A DNA stretch of 64,000 bases from Eurosta solidaginis (Eukaryota; Arthropoda; Insecta; Diptera; Tephritidae), in contig NC_090319.1 of the NCBI RefSeq assembly GCF_040869045.1, forward strand, positions 378,649,601 to 378,713,600, written 5' to 3'. Of this stretch, positions 24,311 through 36,475 are shown one piece after another; the stretch's first letter is position 1; each line of letters opens with the position of its first letter. The notes beneath the pieces are model-generated. The model was not told where the DNA came from and did no database searches. It saw only the letters and a program-made list of their open reading frames with translations. The position numbers and the translations under genes are program-made.

Positions 24311-25471
24311 TTTTATACTCAGCTGAGCAGAGCTCACATAGTATATTATCTTTGTTCGCATAACGATAATCCGTAATGGCATAAACTTTTCGAGATAGAT
24401 ATAGACTTCTATATATCAAAATAATCTGGGTGAAAAAATAAATTCATTTAGCTATGTCCGTCCGTCTGTCCGTACGCCTGTAAATACGATAACTTGAGTA
24501 AGTTTTGAGTTATCTTGATGAAATTTGGTATGCAGGTTCCTGGGCGCTCATCTCAGATTGCTGTTTGAAATGAACGAAATCGGACTACAACCACGCCCAC
24601 TTTTTCGATATCGAAAATTTCGAAAAACCGAAAAAGTGCGATTAGTCACTATCTGTTTTTCCGCTCGGCCGTTAACACGATAACTCTTAACGATATATCT
24701 TAACTAAACTTAGTTCATGTACTTATCTGAAGTAACTTTATCTTGGTATTAAATATGGCCAAAATCCGACTATGACCACGCCCACTTTTCCGATATCGAA
24801 AATTACGAAAAATGAAAAAGATGCCATAATTCTGTACCAAATATGAAAAAAAGAGATAAATAAAAAAATAAATGTAAGGCGCGATAACCTCCGAAGAGAT
24901 CTAAGGCCGAGCTTCTCTTCCAATTTGCGTCGTGCTCCTCTTGATTTTCCCTACAAATTGGCCGGACGGGACCTACATGTGAATGTAAAATGAAAAAATT
25001 TTGCAGGGCGAAATCAAAAGCCCTTGAATCTTGGAAGGAATACTGTTCGTGGTGTGAGATATATAAATAAATTAGCGGTACCCGACAGAAGATGTTCTGG
25101 GTCACCCTGGTCCACATTTTGGTCGATATCTTGAAAACGCCTTCACATATACAACTAAGGGCTACTCCCTTTTAAAACCTTCATTAATACTTTTAATTTG
25201 ATACCCATATCGTACAAACACATTCTAGAGTTAACCTTGGTCCACCCTTATTGCGATATCTCGAAAAGGCGTCCACCTATAGAACTAAGGCCCACTACGT
25301 TTTAAATAATCATTAACACCTTTCATTTGATACACATGTCATAGAAACACATTCCAGGGTTACCCTAGGTTCATTTTGCGAAATGGTGATTTTCCCTTAT
25401 TTTGTCTCCAAAGCTCTCAGCTGAGTATGTAATGTTCGGCTACATCCGAAATTAGCCTTCCTTACTTGTTT
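24311..25471 (-). mobile_element. HINE, inverted copy carrying a SINE fragment
   Basis: Starts with tatactcagctgagcagagc, has the gtccgtccgtctgtccg block at 24463-24480 and the gatatcgaaaatttcg block. About two and a half 130-bp units (25100-25370) follow, ending with the hairpin end read backwards (cttccttacttg). It is shorter than the 19214 copy because of internal deletion and fewer tandem units. A SINE 3' fragment interrupts it. Confidence 0.8.
24862..24982 (-). mobile_element. 5'-truncated SINE inserted in a HINE
   Basis: The last 120 bases of the SINE family (tail, cgataacctccgaagagatc, the ccgagcttctcttcc block, the acaaattggccggacgggac block) are inserted in reverse. This shows the SINE was active after the HINE had inserted. 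Confidence 0.75.
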
Positions 25472-26860
25472 TAAGTATGCGTTGTTCCTATAAGTAATTT
25501 TTTTGAGACTTGTTATGTATTTTAAAATGGCCTATTCCGGTGTAGGCACACACTCAAACAAATATAGAGATAGCAATATAAAGGTGTATACACATAGATT
25601 TTTCAAAGTATGTTGTTTGATTAATCAAAAGAAATTTTGATGACGTTAAAGCAACCTGAAATAATGAAAAAATTATGAGAGTAAATTTATCAAGCTTATT
25701 TACTTAGATCATTAGCCGGAGTAAGTGGCTTGTAAAGGTGCCATACTAAAATTAAGCGAAATAAGGGTGTAAATATGATGAGCGCGGAAGTTGGGCGTTT
25801 AAGTTATGGCACGTAATTTAAATTTATGCATAATTTTTTGAACGACAACACAAATATGAATTGGCAGGGATCTTTTTGTTAAAAATGTAAAAGGATGTGA
25901 AACGAATAGGTGGTTCGTATGACCTCTGCACAGTATTGCTTTAATAGACGCCTCTTTCGTCCATAAGCCCAAGTGTAGCGTAATGTTTGCAATTATGCGT
26001 AAATAAACACAGCTGAAGAATTTTTGGCCGCAATGGCTAAATGCTATCAACGATTATAAATGATCATTGCACATCATATTAAAGATGAAAAAGTATTTGC
26101 CATAAATTTAAATTTTTTGTTTGATTATGATTTGTGTTTAAATTGGTATAAATTACTAATGACAATTTATGACAGAGCACAGAGTTTAACCGAGAGATAC
26201 TGTTTTAAATCAAAAGGAATGACAAATATTTATTTTATGTTACTCATTGCAGCAGACCATTGAACGTCGAATTGCTGATAGGCGATTAAATTATCGCAAT
26301 TTGTTATGGATATGCAGATACGGGTTCGGAAATCGACATAAAAAAATTTAAGTTAACATATTTTATTACCAGGATCTTCAAAACATTACTGTTCTTCAAA
26401 ATTTAAGCCAGTGAAATCATACTCCTTCCCCATTAAATATTTTTGGGTTTTCCAGGAACTGTTTCCAGGAGATCATTCCCGGGCAGCTTGGGGATCGTTT
26501 ATAGACTGGAACATTTCAAGACCATTTTGTATTAATTTTAGAATCCATATTTTAACTAATTTGAAATCATCTCGGGGTTATATTCGTTACTATCACGAGA
26601 AGTTTTTTGAATTTTTTTGGGATTGTCTGGGTACTATTTCTTGGTAATTTTGGAAATGTTTTAGGTATAATTTTCAGAATATTTGCTCGCCTCATGGGGA
26701 TTATTCCGGGGCTATTTAGAGATGATTCCAAGAGCATTTAGTATTCATTTCGAAAATCAATCCAGGACTATGTAGGGTTAATATCGGTATTATGTTTGCC
26801 TTAGATTCGATTTGATTTATTGTGGATTTTAATGGGCCTGTTATCAGAAATAAAGAACAC
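25472..26860. other. No gene seen; drifting repeat words in 26440-26790
   Basis: Between about 26440 and 26790 words such as ggggattgtctggg, ggggattattccgggg and tttccaggagatcattcccgg recur loosely. This looks like the remains of a tandem array, but I cannot fix a period. The short frames here have no known motif. Confidence 0.4.
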
Positions 26861-27536
26861 GAACTAGTTGAAGCGGAGCCGCGAATAACGTTTTATATGA
26901 CAAAATCGTTTTTTTACAGGAAAGAAAAAAGGACCGTTTTTTGGAGGCTTTGTGATTGTGTTTTGTTCCTGTATTGTTGGCTTGTCCAAAACAATGACAT
27001 TAATAACTTATATGAAAAAATTTGAGGAATTTCAATTTCGAATTACAAGTAAGCGGTTATTTTAAAACTTTTTTCAGTGGAAAAATGTTTCATATCCCAA
27101 GCGCGACAGCAGTTAAAACATTTTTCCATTAACACAGCATCTGTACTGATGGCTTTTATGACGTTGTTCCACTGAGCAATACGGTTTGTAGGAACGGATT
27201 AAAAATGTTACTATCGCAAAAGAAAATATGTATTGGGTTGTTTTTTAAATAAGGAATATACTATAGAATGCTTACAGTTTATTTATTTCATACAAAAAGT
27301 TAATTTGGATTCAAAACAAAAATGTGTTCAAAACAGAAATAAAATTACTCCAGCAACTGTGAATAAACCTTGGTTTGCTTTGGGACCATTTACACAATAA
27401 CTTTCCAACCTATCTTTTTTGTTTACTTCTTTTTAAATATTCATTTCCGAGTGTTTTCACAGTCACTTTTACATAAAGAGGGCAAAAAGCCATAGTGTAA
27501 GGGTGCTCTTTCAAGTAAGAGATTTATATACTATCT

Positions 27537-27647
27537 TTATTTACTGCAGATCGATTTATAGAACTCTGCGTAGTTCTCAGGCCAATAGTCCTTCATTTGA
27601 CCAACACTAAATTTTTGGCAATTGAAATAGCAACGACAATCACAAAC
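27537..27647 (-). pseudogene. Decayed transposon protein, terminal exon
   Basis: After a good 3' splice site (tttatatttag, AG at 27648-27649), a frame of 36 codons reads CDCRCYFNCQKF and then MKDYWPENYAEFY. It ends at a taa (27537-27539) that overlaps an aataaa-like signal. The CxCxC...C spacing suits a zinc-binding piece continuing the 27686-27885 block. It is likely the last exon of the same decayed gene, judging from splice site, cysteines and position. Confidence 0.45.
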
Positions 27648-27685
27648 CTAAATATAAACAATAAATAAAATAAAAATTACAGCAA

Positions 27686-27885
27686 GTGCACTTAAAACGT
27701 TTTTCCACATTACTTGTTCTGGAGCGTTTTTTTTGAGGGATACTTTTGTTTTTCCTAGTTGTATATGCATTTACACTATTTCTTTAATTTTTATTTTTAA
27801 TATCTTTCCAATTTTCAACATTACATTTCCTTTTTGTACCTCTGTTATACTTATCAATTACCTGCGACAACTGCGATCGTATCAT
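27686..27885 (-). pseudogene. Decayed transposon protein, 5' exons
   Basis: Inside the 27-bp-TIR element the minus strand offers a short Met-starting piece (MIRSQLSQ, 27862-27885) followed by a gtaatt donor. A frame then reads KRKCNVENWKDIKNKN, one stop, and RNSVNAYTTRKNKSIPQKK in the same frame. This pattern (basic, KRK.N...W, an aromatic-T..K/R..K.P block, then Cys pairs) resembles the N-terminal block of a family of insect transposon-like proteins that I recall but cannot name with certainty. One in-frame stop and small size mean it is not functional. Confidence 0.45.
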
Positions 27886-28074
27886 TTTGCGTGTAACTTA
27901 CAACGTTCTTCCACGGCCTGACTTCTAATTGCTTTTTAATTGCCCTTTAATACGTAATTTTAACTTATTTGATGCTTTAAAGAGCAAGAGAGTAACAGTA
28001 ACGGAAATCTGCAAAAAAACACATTTTGTGACAATTGGCTTTTAAAACGTTATTCGCGGCTCCGCTTCAGTTGT

Positions 28075-28335
28075 TATCTTATCGTAAGCAAGCGTTATTG
28101 GTGAGTTATCCCTTCGTTATTGATAAATAATTGATTTATTATTCACTCTCGACGTGTTATCAATTTTTTATCATTTGTAATCAAAGTTCTACCGGTTTCT
28201 TATTATTAAAAATCATTACCTAACCGATGGCAAACGGATAAAATTTCGATAAAATATCGATAACACCCCGATGAAAATCGATATACGGTCGAAAACAAGC
28301 CGATAACACATCGATGTTCAATCGCTAAAATGGTG
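28075..28335. repeat. CGAT-word repeat block 3
   Basis: Words gttatcttatcg, aaaatatcgataac and aaaatcgatatac recur through this stretch directly outside the right TIR of the 1.2-kb element. Confidence 0.55.
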
Positions 28336-28539
28336 ATAAAAACTAATATCCAATGAAAAGAAAAAATGTTTTGATTACCAACTTATCATGATGTTCGATG
28401 TATATACATAACGCAGGTGTGCTTATAGAAAACGTTTATTTTAACAAAAGATCGCCCGCGATTTTAACCAAAACTTCAACAGAGGTGAATTTACCAAAAT
28501 AAATTATTTCAGGCTTTTTGGGACGAGCTTCTTCTTATC

Positions 28540-28960
28540 AGTAGTAATCGATACCGACGAGTTAATATTATAATTATTTATTGTAGGCATATCGAGTATT
28601 CGGTTTGTTATTAGCTTGTTATCGCCACGTCATTGGTTTCTTATTGGTTTCTTTTCGGCTAGTTTTCGGCAGCTTGCGGATGTGTCATCGATTTTATAAT
28701 GGAATTTCGGTACACGTTTCATAGAAAACCGATGGGTCATCGATTCCAATTGACAATAGGTATCGATGATAAATAGGTAAAGCTCCGATAACCAATAACT
28801 TATCGATATCAAATCGATATTCTTTAATATCATATGGGTAACTTTATGTTAACATGCCGATAACTTATCATAGTGATAACTTTTTGATAGCAAATTGATA
28901 ATTTTTTGCTAACGAATCAATAAGGTTTTGATAGCTGACCGATTAAAAAGAAAATAACTA
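28540..28960. repeat. CGAT-word repeat block 4
   Basis: Same word family. Its left flank (cttcttatcagtagtaatcg ataccgac) matches the left flank of block 5 at 38320 (cttcttattagtaaaaaccg ataccgac), so the blocks have a defined end and behave as copies of one dispersed element. Confidence 0.6.
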
Positions 28961-28980
28961 ATTGGCGCGATTTATTTCGA

Positions 28981-29100
28981 ATTTTCACTGACAAGCTTTT
29001 CAGGGCAGAAGTACACTGGAAGTGTTTGCCAAAACACTGCCGCGGTTCAACCCGCTTAGAAAGCATTTTCTCTGATTTATAAATTTTTTGTTAATTTTTG
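28981..29100 (-). mobile_element. SINE internal fragment
   Basis: Carries the ttttcactgacaagcttttc and aaaacactgccgcgg blocks of the SINE family in reverse. Both ends are missing, and CGAT-word sequence lies on both sides. Confidence 0.6.
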
Positions 29101-29240
29101 ATCACGAAACTACATAAATAAATTTCTGATAACTTTCGATAAGAAACTTATTACTCCTCTATAATAAATCGGCAACTATTTGAAAACCTTTGTTATCGAT
29201 TGCCAATTGTTGATACTTCTTTAACAAATCTATGAACAAA
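29100..29240. repeat. CGAT-word repeat, continuation of block 4
   Basis: Words such as ctttcgataaga and tgttatcgattgcc resume beyond the SINE fragment, so the SINE probably landed inside the block. Confidence 0.45.
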
Positions 29241-29629
29241 AAACGGCTAAAAAAATTAGCAACACGCCCATAACCACCGCCTTACCTTTCCTGCAATTAC
29301 CTTTCATCTCAAATTTCGTACGTCGTGCATTCAAAGCGAACACCAATTTCAGTTTGAAACATTACCTTTATTATCTTCTTATGACAGGCCTCAATTTGTA
29401 TTTATTTGTATATTGATTGCTTTCGTAGTTGTTTCAACTATTTTCGACGGTTTTTGATTTATGGCTTGGAAATGCTTTGAAAATTTTTCATCATAACGAT
29501 ATGATTTCCATAATTTCAATACCAATCTATTCTGAAACCACACACATCAGGCTCAAGTCGGGCATGCAAGGTGAAAACAAAGCAGAATTAACCCAATTTG
29601 CTGTACAGCAAAATACCAACCCCAAAGCA

Positions 29630-29936
29630 GTGATCGTCAGCTAGTGAAATAATTATTCGCGCTCACTTCACACATATTATTATTCTCTTTCGTTTAGTCG
29701 TCGCTGAACATGCAGAGTAGCAACATCGGATGAGGCTATATTCAAGAAGAAGCAATCAGCTGATGGGATAATACCACCTTGTACTGAATTCGCCTTGGTC
29801 TGGCTGTTACCATATTTAAGTTCAAACTAGTGGTCGTCAGCTAGTTAAATAATTAATGGCGCCACTTCACCGGTATTATTATTCTCTTTCGTTTAGTTGT
29901 AGCTGAACAAGCACACTAGCAAGATCGGATGAGGCT
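29630..29936 (+). repeat. Direct duplication, two units 200 bp apart
   Basis: 29630-29737 and 29830-29936 share gatcgtcagctag/ggtcgtcagctag, then ttattattctctttcgttta and a cggatgaggct end, with scattered differences. A local duplication of about 200 bp. No coding. Confidence 0.75.
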
Positions 29937-31235
29937 TTTGTTTATTTGCGCATTTGCGAAAAGATATTTTGCAAACAAACGCTCATGCGCAGCATGTTTT
30001 CATGGTTTAAGGCTAACAATTTATTTTGTTTAAAATTTTCTTAGACTAAAGCAATGATGTTGTATTTGTATTGCATATTTGCCAATTATTTTTTGAATAT
30101 TAACAAACATGCTTGCATACGTCCTACCTCATTGATTTTACATCAAAAACTAAACCACTACGAATAAGATTATTTTAGTTTTGCTCACACAGCCACAGTT
30201 TTCATTTTGGTGACCATTGGTTTAAACCATAGATGCCTTAATAGCTTCGTAGAGCGTCGCAAACCTATTCAGCGTTCGCCTATATATCGTACCAGCGCAG
30301 CGACTGAGATTCAGGATAGCAAGCAGTGAATCAGTTTTCGCTTGTTCGTCAAGCTTACTGCCTTCATCTCAAGCGCAAGTTCTATGCTCAAAGTTTTCTC
30401 CATTTTCTCTGTACTACCACAAAAAATTTTGCATTTGGTTCCGAAGCTCTGCTAGCTTTGTGCACCACTGGATTAAACCCAATTTTTCGCATAACTTCGT
30501 GTGACAGACAGTTTTAGCTATGTTCAAATGCACTGTTTTCCTACGAAGTCCAAATTATCACCACCTGATTTTTTGAAAAAGTCGCTGACCAGATTATCGC
30601 CATAGTAACTTCGAGTCCTTAATCTAAAAATTCAAATCCCTGTTTAGTTTAACAAGTGCTTTTTTCTAAAACTTTAAATCTCTTGAATAAGTTTGCTTTA
30701 TTTTCATTTATTAAATAATTCTTAATTACATTAAAATATACAATTATACATTATAGGTAACATACATATATTTTTACTTAGTTCAACACTTAAATTGTTT
30801 TTTTTTTTAATGTTTTTATTTAATTTATTTTCTTTAAAAAACTCAACAATTTCACAATCACAAAAAAAAAACAAATAATTAGCACTTAAGGTTATAATAA
30901 TAGTTATGCTTATTTTTATTTACAATATCGCCATAATGCGCGGAACATAATTTAAAATTTTGTAAAATGAAAAATATTAAAAGTTGACTAAAAAACCAGT
31001 GATGGGCAAATTTGGGGGCCTGACAATTTGAGATTTAGCATAAACTGTGCTTTTCTTATATGTATATACAAATGCATTTAAACTTTATATGGACTGCCTA
31101 GTGCATAAATTTATCTACATTTATGGAATTGTTGCGCAGAAAATTAAAATTGCCAAATTTCAGAATGCATTATACTCAGTTGCAACTGAAATGGGTCTCT
31201 TCATTTTATCTCTACACTATTCACCACTTCTATGA
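29937..31235. other. No gene seen
   Basis: A lone sequence cagtgatgggcaaa at about 30970 looks like a hAT-type transposon end, but no partner was found. The small frames at 30326-30517 and 31047-31235 have no motif. The 30660-30960 part is very AT-rich. Confidence 0.4.
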
Positions 31236-31842
31236 CCGAAAAGCAGGCATGCTTAACCAACGAAACGATATCATTTCGTTACGATAATCAACGTTAATAA
31301 ACGAAACGAAGTCATTTCGTTTCGTTTATTAACGTTAAGATCGTCAAATTAACGAAATGATTTCGTTTCGTTTTCTGCCATATCAAAACGAAATCAAATC
31401 GTTTATGTTGATTATTAATTTCAAACTATGCTGGCAATGCTGATTGATGGCGGAGTCATTAAAGGTGAAAGCATTATCCAAGCTGATTGCAACTTTTCTC
31501 ATGAATTTTGACAGTACGAACATTTCTCAGAGTATTTTTGACATTACCACCAACGAATTACACAAACAAATTACATAGAGTTTGTGTGTGTATGTGCGCT
31601 CGTTGTTGCCACCTTACGGCTTCACCATGGCTATAGCATTGCCAGCACAATTCAAACATAAAGTATCACGTTTTCGTTAACATTTTTAACGTTAACGAAA
31701 GCTTTTCGTTTCGGTTAAAAACGAGATACAATTTATCTTGATAATTTCTTTATCGATAATATTTCGAAGTGTTTCAACGGAAACGGTGGAAATTTTTTGA
31801 TAAACGATTAGCTTAACGTTAAGGTGCATCCCTGCCGAAAAG
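31236..31842. mobile_element. hAT-type MITE with 8-bp target duplication
   Basis: The element itself is 31244-31834 (591 bp). It is flanked by a perfect 8-bp duplication, ccgaaaag, at 31236-31243 and 31835-31842. Ends are caggcatgcttaac and (inverse) cagggatgcaccttaac, which suits hAT terminal repeats, as does the 8-bp duplication. Inside the left end is a perfect hairpin with 21-bp arms (31290-31310 and 31316-31336, 5-base loop) built from cgaaacgaa words. Related palindromic words occur at 31675-31720. No transposase. The minus-strand frame here is repeat. Confidence 0.9.
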
Positions 31843-34800
31843 TGTGTGTGTTCACGATTCATTGCAAACGTTCGCAACCGATTCAGCTGTAGGTTATACA
31901 CTATGACCAATTGAGGTGAGAGTTATTTAACCACTGCCGCGAGTCTTCAATAATCTCCTAATCCTGAGGAGCACAGAGATTTTTCCTTTGCTATTGAATT
32001 TCGAAAATGGTACGAAAATTTGTGGGGGTGTATAAGCGAAACTATTATATTTCCAAATAAATGGAGAGACGACCGAACCGCTTAATGTGAGCGACAATGT
32101 TACAATGATTTATTTAGGCAATTTAAAATATGTACAAAACATGAAAGGTAAAGAAGGGAGTGAGTGCAAAATTAAGTATGATTGCGAGTATGTATGTGTA
32201 TGTGTATATATATTCATGTTTACAATTAGTAGGTAGTGTTCTGTTGTACGTATGTAACTAATTATGTTTTGAATATTATTTGAGTAGTAAAATTTGTACA
32301 GCGTCTTAGAATATTATTCGACCACAGTGTGTCTCAAGTTTGATCCAACATCAGTGATGATAAGCTTTTTGTTACCCGAAAAGGTAGATGCTTATACATG
32401 TAAAAAAAGCACGGCTATGATTAAAGTGTAAACTCAGCGGAGGAGTGGCGTAGGACATCTTCTTGATGACTCATTTTTCGGTTGCGTCGGACATTGCATG
32501 ATTCAACGGGGGGCGCAACATTTCTTACAAATATTCATTGCACATTTTAATTTTACATATTAGTGCTAGTGACTAGAAGCTTATAATAGGGGGAATTGTA
32601 TTTATTGTTAACTATTTTAGTCATTTTTGTTGTCGAATTAACCTTAAGTACCAACTCTGTATTTTAGTTACCTTAATGTTGGTTTATTTTGATTTAATTT
32701 GTGTTATCATATAAATTTTTGTTATTTCAAATAAATAAAAAAGAATTGTACTCAAATTTATTGGCCAATCAATTCCTTATTTTAGTTGTAGTAAAAGTAA
32801 TTGGATTTAGTATAATCAGATTTTATATAGTATGATTAAATCAAAGTAACTGAGTATATTTTCAAGATAGTTCGGAAAACTAACGGTACCTGCAATAACT
32901 ACGTGGAGTGCAGAGACACTGTCGAGCCTCAGAGCTTCTAGTAAACAGCTCTTCAGCAAAGGCCAAGAGTAGCAAACTACGCTCGAATTGCACATTTTAC
33001 GAAGAGATATTTATTATTTTCAGAGATCTGAGGTTGGAAGAGCAGAAGAGGACTCATGTGTAGACTTTACGAAAATGTAGGAAGATTAAAATAAGTCTGC
33101 AAAACTAAGGCAGATATCCTTAAGTGAGTTTTTTCCAAAGGTGTACCTGATGTTCATTAAATCAGGGCAATTAGCGGTGAAGAATCTAGCTACACCAGCT
33201 GAGCAGGAATATGCTACACTGCCGATGATTGTTGATTGAATAGAAACATAATCTAAACCTATGAGGAAAGACAAATAATATGCGGCACTATCGATTTTGA
33301 GTTCTTTAGGGAGACAAGACCGGATGTTATAGTTCCTGTGCTACTTTAAAATCCTTTGGAGAATCCTTGCAGCTGGCTAGCTCCCATTAATGCCAATTGT
33401 CTCAAGTCGGACTAAGTCCACAAGTATTCGTACATGATCAAAGTAGCCTTTGTATCAAAGTCGAGTATACTTAAAATCAGTTTAAAAGACCCTATGGAGA
33501 ACAGAGATACTATCTGACGGCAGAGGTGCCAGCAGGCAGCTCTTCAACAAAGTTTAAGAGAAGTCAACTACGTACAGACTAGAAGTTTTGTAAAGGAGAA
33601 CTGCTTATTTTCAGAGGTCTATGATTGGAAGAAACTTGTGGTTTAACTTTTGCGAAATGTGCTGCTTTCGGGGATCTTCTGGAAACTTAGCACACCAGTC
33701 GTAGAAACGGCGGATAGGCTCCTTATTCGAATTCAAATTTAGTGAAGAGCAAAGAAATTGTGCTGCATATGTTTCTTGTCAACAATGCCATTTCAGCGGC
33801 TATTGAAAACGCATCAGCAGACTGCTTTCTGATAGAACGTCACATCGTAGTTGTGCGGCGGAAGTGGAGTTTAGCGAAGACTCAGAGAAAGTTGAAAAAG
33901 AAAACGTACGCCATAGCTCTGCCAATTGTTGGCTAATGATTATGACCTGGCAATTCTTGTGAAGCACTTGTAAGCATCCTGGAAAAACGAAATGTTTCTG
34001 CCCGGTGGTGCAACATTCTTAAATTTAGAATATCCTCAATTCCTAAAGTACCGCTAGTTTTGTCTGGCAGAGTTGAAATTATTTTTGATGGCAGGTTGTC
34101 ATGAAAGTTTTATATAAAGGGCAGAGCTAGGAAGGCTTAGCTTACTTTGTACTGCTTAAGCGGTGCAATTTATAATCGCTGGGCTCTCTCAATAACAGTG
34201 ATACATTGGTTTTATGACGTGGCGTTGATGCGGATTGTCTAACACAATACCAAATCCCTAACCCGCTAAACTCCTGGGCAAGGTAGCCTCGGACTGGGCA
34301 AAAATAAAGCCTTAAGAGTTTGCGAATCATGGGCATGGAATGATAGTCTAAATCGCGCCGCGTTCCGCTTCTGTTAGTATATTCATCATTGCAACCATGG
34401 GGAGTGGTGTGGTGAGTTAATAAGAGCAACAGTTTTATTTAAGAAAGCAATTCACCCGTTGGTGCAATAGGTAATAAAGCAGGAGCTCGGTGCGAGCCGG
34501 ATATTTATCACTGCAAAGTTATCCAGTCGGAGTTCGCCGCCAATAAGGGTGTTGTGAATTTGATGCTATCCAGCGCTTAAGCTGTTGAGTATTTGAAAAA
34601 TGATATCGGAACAATGTTTGCTTGTTGCTAAAAGCCAGTTGGAGCCAAAGTGATTTTGTTAGGAGCCATATGGAGCCAAAAGAGCCATTGTGTAGGCGCC
34701 CTTGTTCTAAAGTTCATCTTTCCATGTAACCAAGTCACAGGACCCTAATGGAAGTCCATGCGGTTTATATTCTCTGGAAATCAAATTCGGCAATGTTCTG

Positions 34801-35011
34801 AGGGAAACACGTTCCAATATAAGTAATTAAATAAAATTTATTTTAAAATTAATCTAATAGGATTAAACCAAATGCCAATCTATGCGACTTCAAATTTAAA
34901 AATATTACTCATGCATATTTGGTGCCACTTGTGATTACTAATTCTGTGCGAGTATTTGTTTTTGCATAATTTTTCCCCAATTATTGTTTGTGACGCAATT
35001 ACATATGTATG
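31843..35011. other. No gene seen; one old duplication
   Basis: Contains a gtatgtatgtg microsatellite near 32190-32215 and the 590-bp-spaced duplication noted separately. Small ggagcca repeats occur around 34640-34690. Frames at 33086-33274, 33742-33936 and 34142-34429 have no recognisable family. Confidence 0.4.
32904..33640 (+). repeat. Diverged direct repeat, offset 590 bp
   Basis: 32904-33040 and 33494-33631 match in order (cagctcttcagcaaag with cagctcttcaacaaag; cagagatctgaggttggaag with cagaggtctatgattggaag). This is a partial tandem duplication of a 590-bp unit, old and non-coding. Confidence 0.6.
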
Positions 35012-35679
35012 TACAGCAGCGAACCTAAATATAGCAGTGAAAACTTTGATCGAATTTCGTCAATTAAATTTTTATTTTATTTTTTTTTTTGATATTTTTG
35101 GAAAGATTTCTACGAATTTTGTAACAGAAACTCAAAGACAATTTGAAAACAATTCGAAAACTCGATAAAATTTTACGAAAATTTTGAACATTATTTTAGA
35201 GTTCCCTGAATTTTTCTGAATATGCAGCTTTGTAGCTCAGTCAATTCTAGTCTAGCAACTTATATGTTATAGGTCTTATAAAATTTGCATTGAATTATGA
35301 TTTTTTTTCGAAGGATGCTCATTTTTTTTCCTCAAACAAAGTTTGTATATAGAAAAAATTTTGAAACATATTTCGCAAAAAAAGTTCGAAAATCAATGAG
35401 ACTTTTGAGAAACCTATAACTTGTACTTTATTAGATTAGAATTAGTTGCACTACAAAAGTGCATTTTCAGAAAAATTCAGGACACTCCACATAAAAAGTT
35501 CAAAATTTTCTTAAAACTTGTTTTCGAATTTTTCGAAAAAGGGTTTTGAGACTGGTTTGCATAGTTACAATAACAAGATTCTTAGAAATTTTTTCTTAAA
35601 ATATAGATAATGAAAAAAAGGTAGATTATTGAGTCAATTTGAAAAGAAGGCCACTGCTATTTTTCTGTGTGCTGCTGTA
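35012..35679. mobile_element. TA-flanked MITE (copy 1) with AT-rich interior
   Basis: Left end tacagcagcgaac (35012) and right end gtgctgctgta (to 35679) are inverse, and the match continues inward over about 28 bases (..atagcagtg). Element ends begin CAGCAGC and are bordered by TA, as for Tc1/mariner-type MITEs. The interior is a degenerate A/T array of ttttcgaa and gaaaattttc words. A second, longer copy lies at 55726-57324. Confidence 0.75.
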
Positions 35680-36016
35680 TGCATTATAAATGCTATGTGA
35701 GCATGTTTGTTTCTATGTTAAGGTGTTTTCGCTTTGAAAATACTTATTCAAAAAAGCCATTGATTTTCTTAAATATAATTATTTGCTAAGTTGGCAGATT
35801 TACTGGTATCTTGTGTTGACAGCTAACTCCAATGAAAGGCTTCTAACTGAGGTGGCCATTGAGTAAATAATAGAAAACTTAACCAACAAATGACGTAATT
35901 CAGTAACACTAGAGGAAAAAACGAAAAGAAATCAAATAAAAAGTTAGTTGTTATTATAAAATTTACGTCACATGTCTATCAACAGTACTACCTTTTTTAA
36001 AAATATATAAACTCAC

Positions 36017-36317
36017 CTTTGCTTACACATCCACGACCGCCGCTTGTGACATCACCATCATTTCCTTGTCCTAGCAGTCGCTGCTTGTGACCCGCATCGC
36101 GTAAAGCCAGAATAGTTGCACGTACTTTACTTTCACGTCTCACGCTTGGTATGCTCATTATATCTGCTACACATTTGAGTTCTAAAATTTCACTTTTTGA
36201 TATGAAACGTGGATCATCGATGTGAATGCGTAGCTGTAATGAACTGGCGTACAGCATGAAGCCGTCTGTGTTGCGTGTGATTTCATTGATTTGAGGCTGC
36301 AGGCTGTTCATTGGTGC
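36017..36317 (-). CDS. Beaten-path family protein, exon (second half of Ig domain 2)
   Basis: A 301-bp coding exon with splice sites on both sides: the acceptor ends ccatag (AG at 36318-36319) and the donor is gtgagt (36011-36016), the consensus form. It opens in phase 0 with APMNSLQPQINEITRNTDGF and continues with YASSLQLRIHIDD and LELKCVADI. The last Cys is the F-strand half of the Ig disulfide, as in Beat proteins, which are secreted or membrane-linked neuronal Ig proteins that bind Sidestep-type receptors in axon guidance. It joins in frame with the exon at 54761-54894, whose Cys and Trp complete the fold. The tail is Gly-rich (GNDGDVTSGGRGC). Later exons were not found. Which of the many Beat paralogues this is cannot be told. 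Confidence 0.85.
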
Positions 36318-36475
36318 CTATGGAATAGCGAAGTGATGATAATTGAATTATGGTATTATTATTCTACTCAGGGATGTGTAAGGCATAAAATTAGGTGAGT
36401 TGTCACCAGCTCGAAATTCATTCTAATTAGGAGTGTTTGAAAATTTTTTAGCTTCACAATTTTTAAATAAGTAAA

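Larger units (their letters stand above)
26869..28069. mobile_element. 1.2-kb DNA transposon remnant with perfect 27-bp TIRs
   Basis: A 27-base sequence (tgaagcggagccgcgaataa plus cgtttta) at 26869-26895 is perfectly repeated in inverse at 28043-28069. Similarity continues inward with gaps (tgacaaaat..gtttttttacag). No clear target duplication is seen. The minus strand inside holds broken, exon-like coding sequence. Superfamily unknown. Confidence 0.8.

Noticed and set aside
30969..30985. cagtgatgggcaaa, another hAT-like end
   Set aside because: No partner end found within several kb.
34142..34429. A 95-codon minus-strand frame as a possible later beat exon
   Set aside because: No Beat-like motif and no convincing splice sites in matching phase.
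36369..36392. cagggatgtgtaaggc, a hAT-like end
   Set aside because: No inverse partner or 8-bp duplication found nearby.
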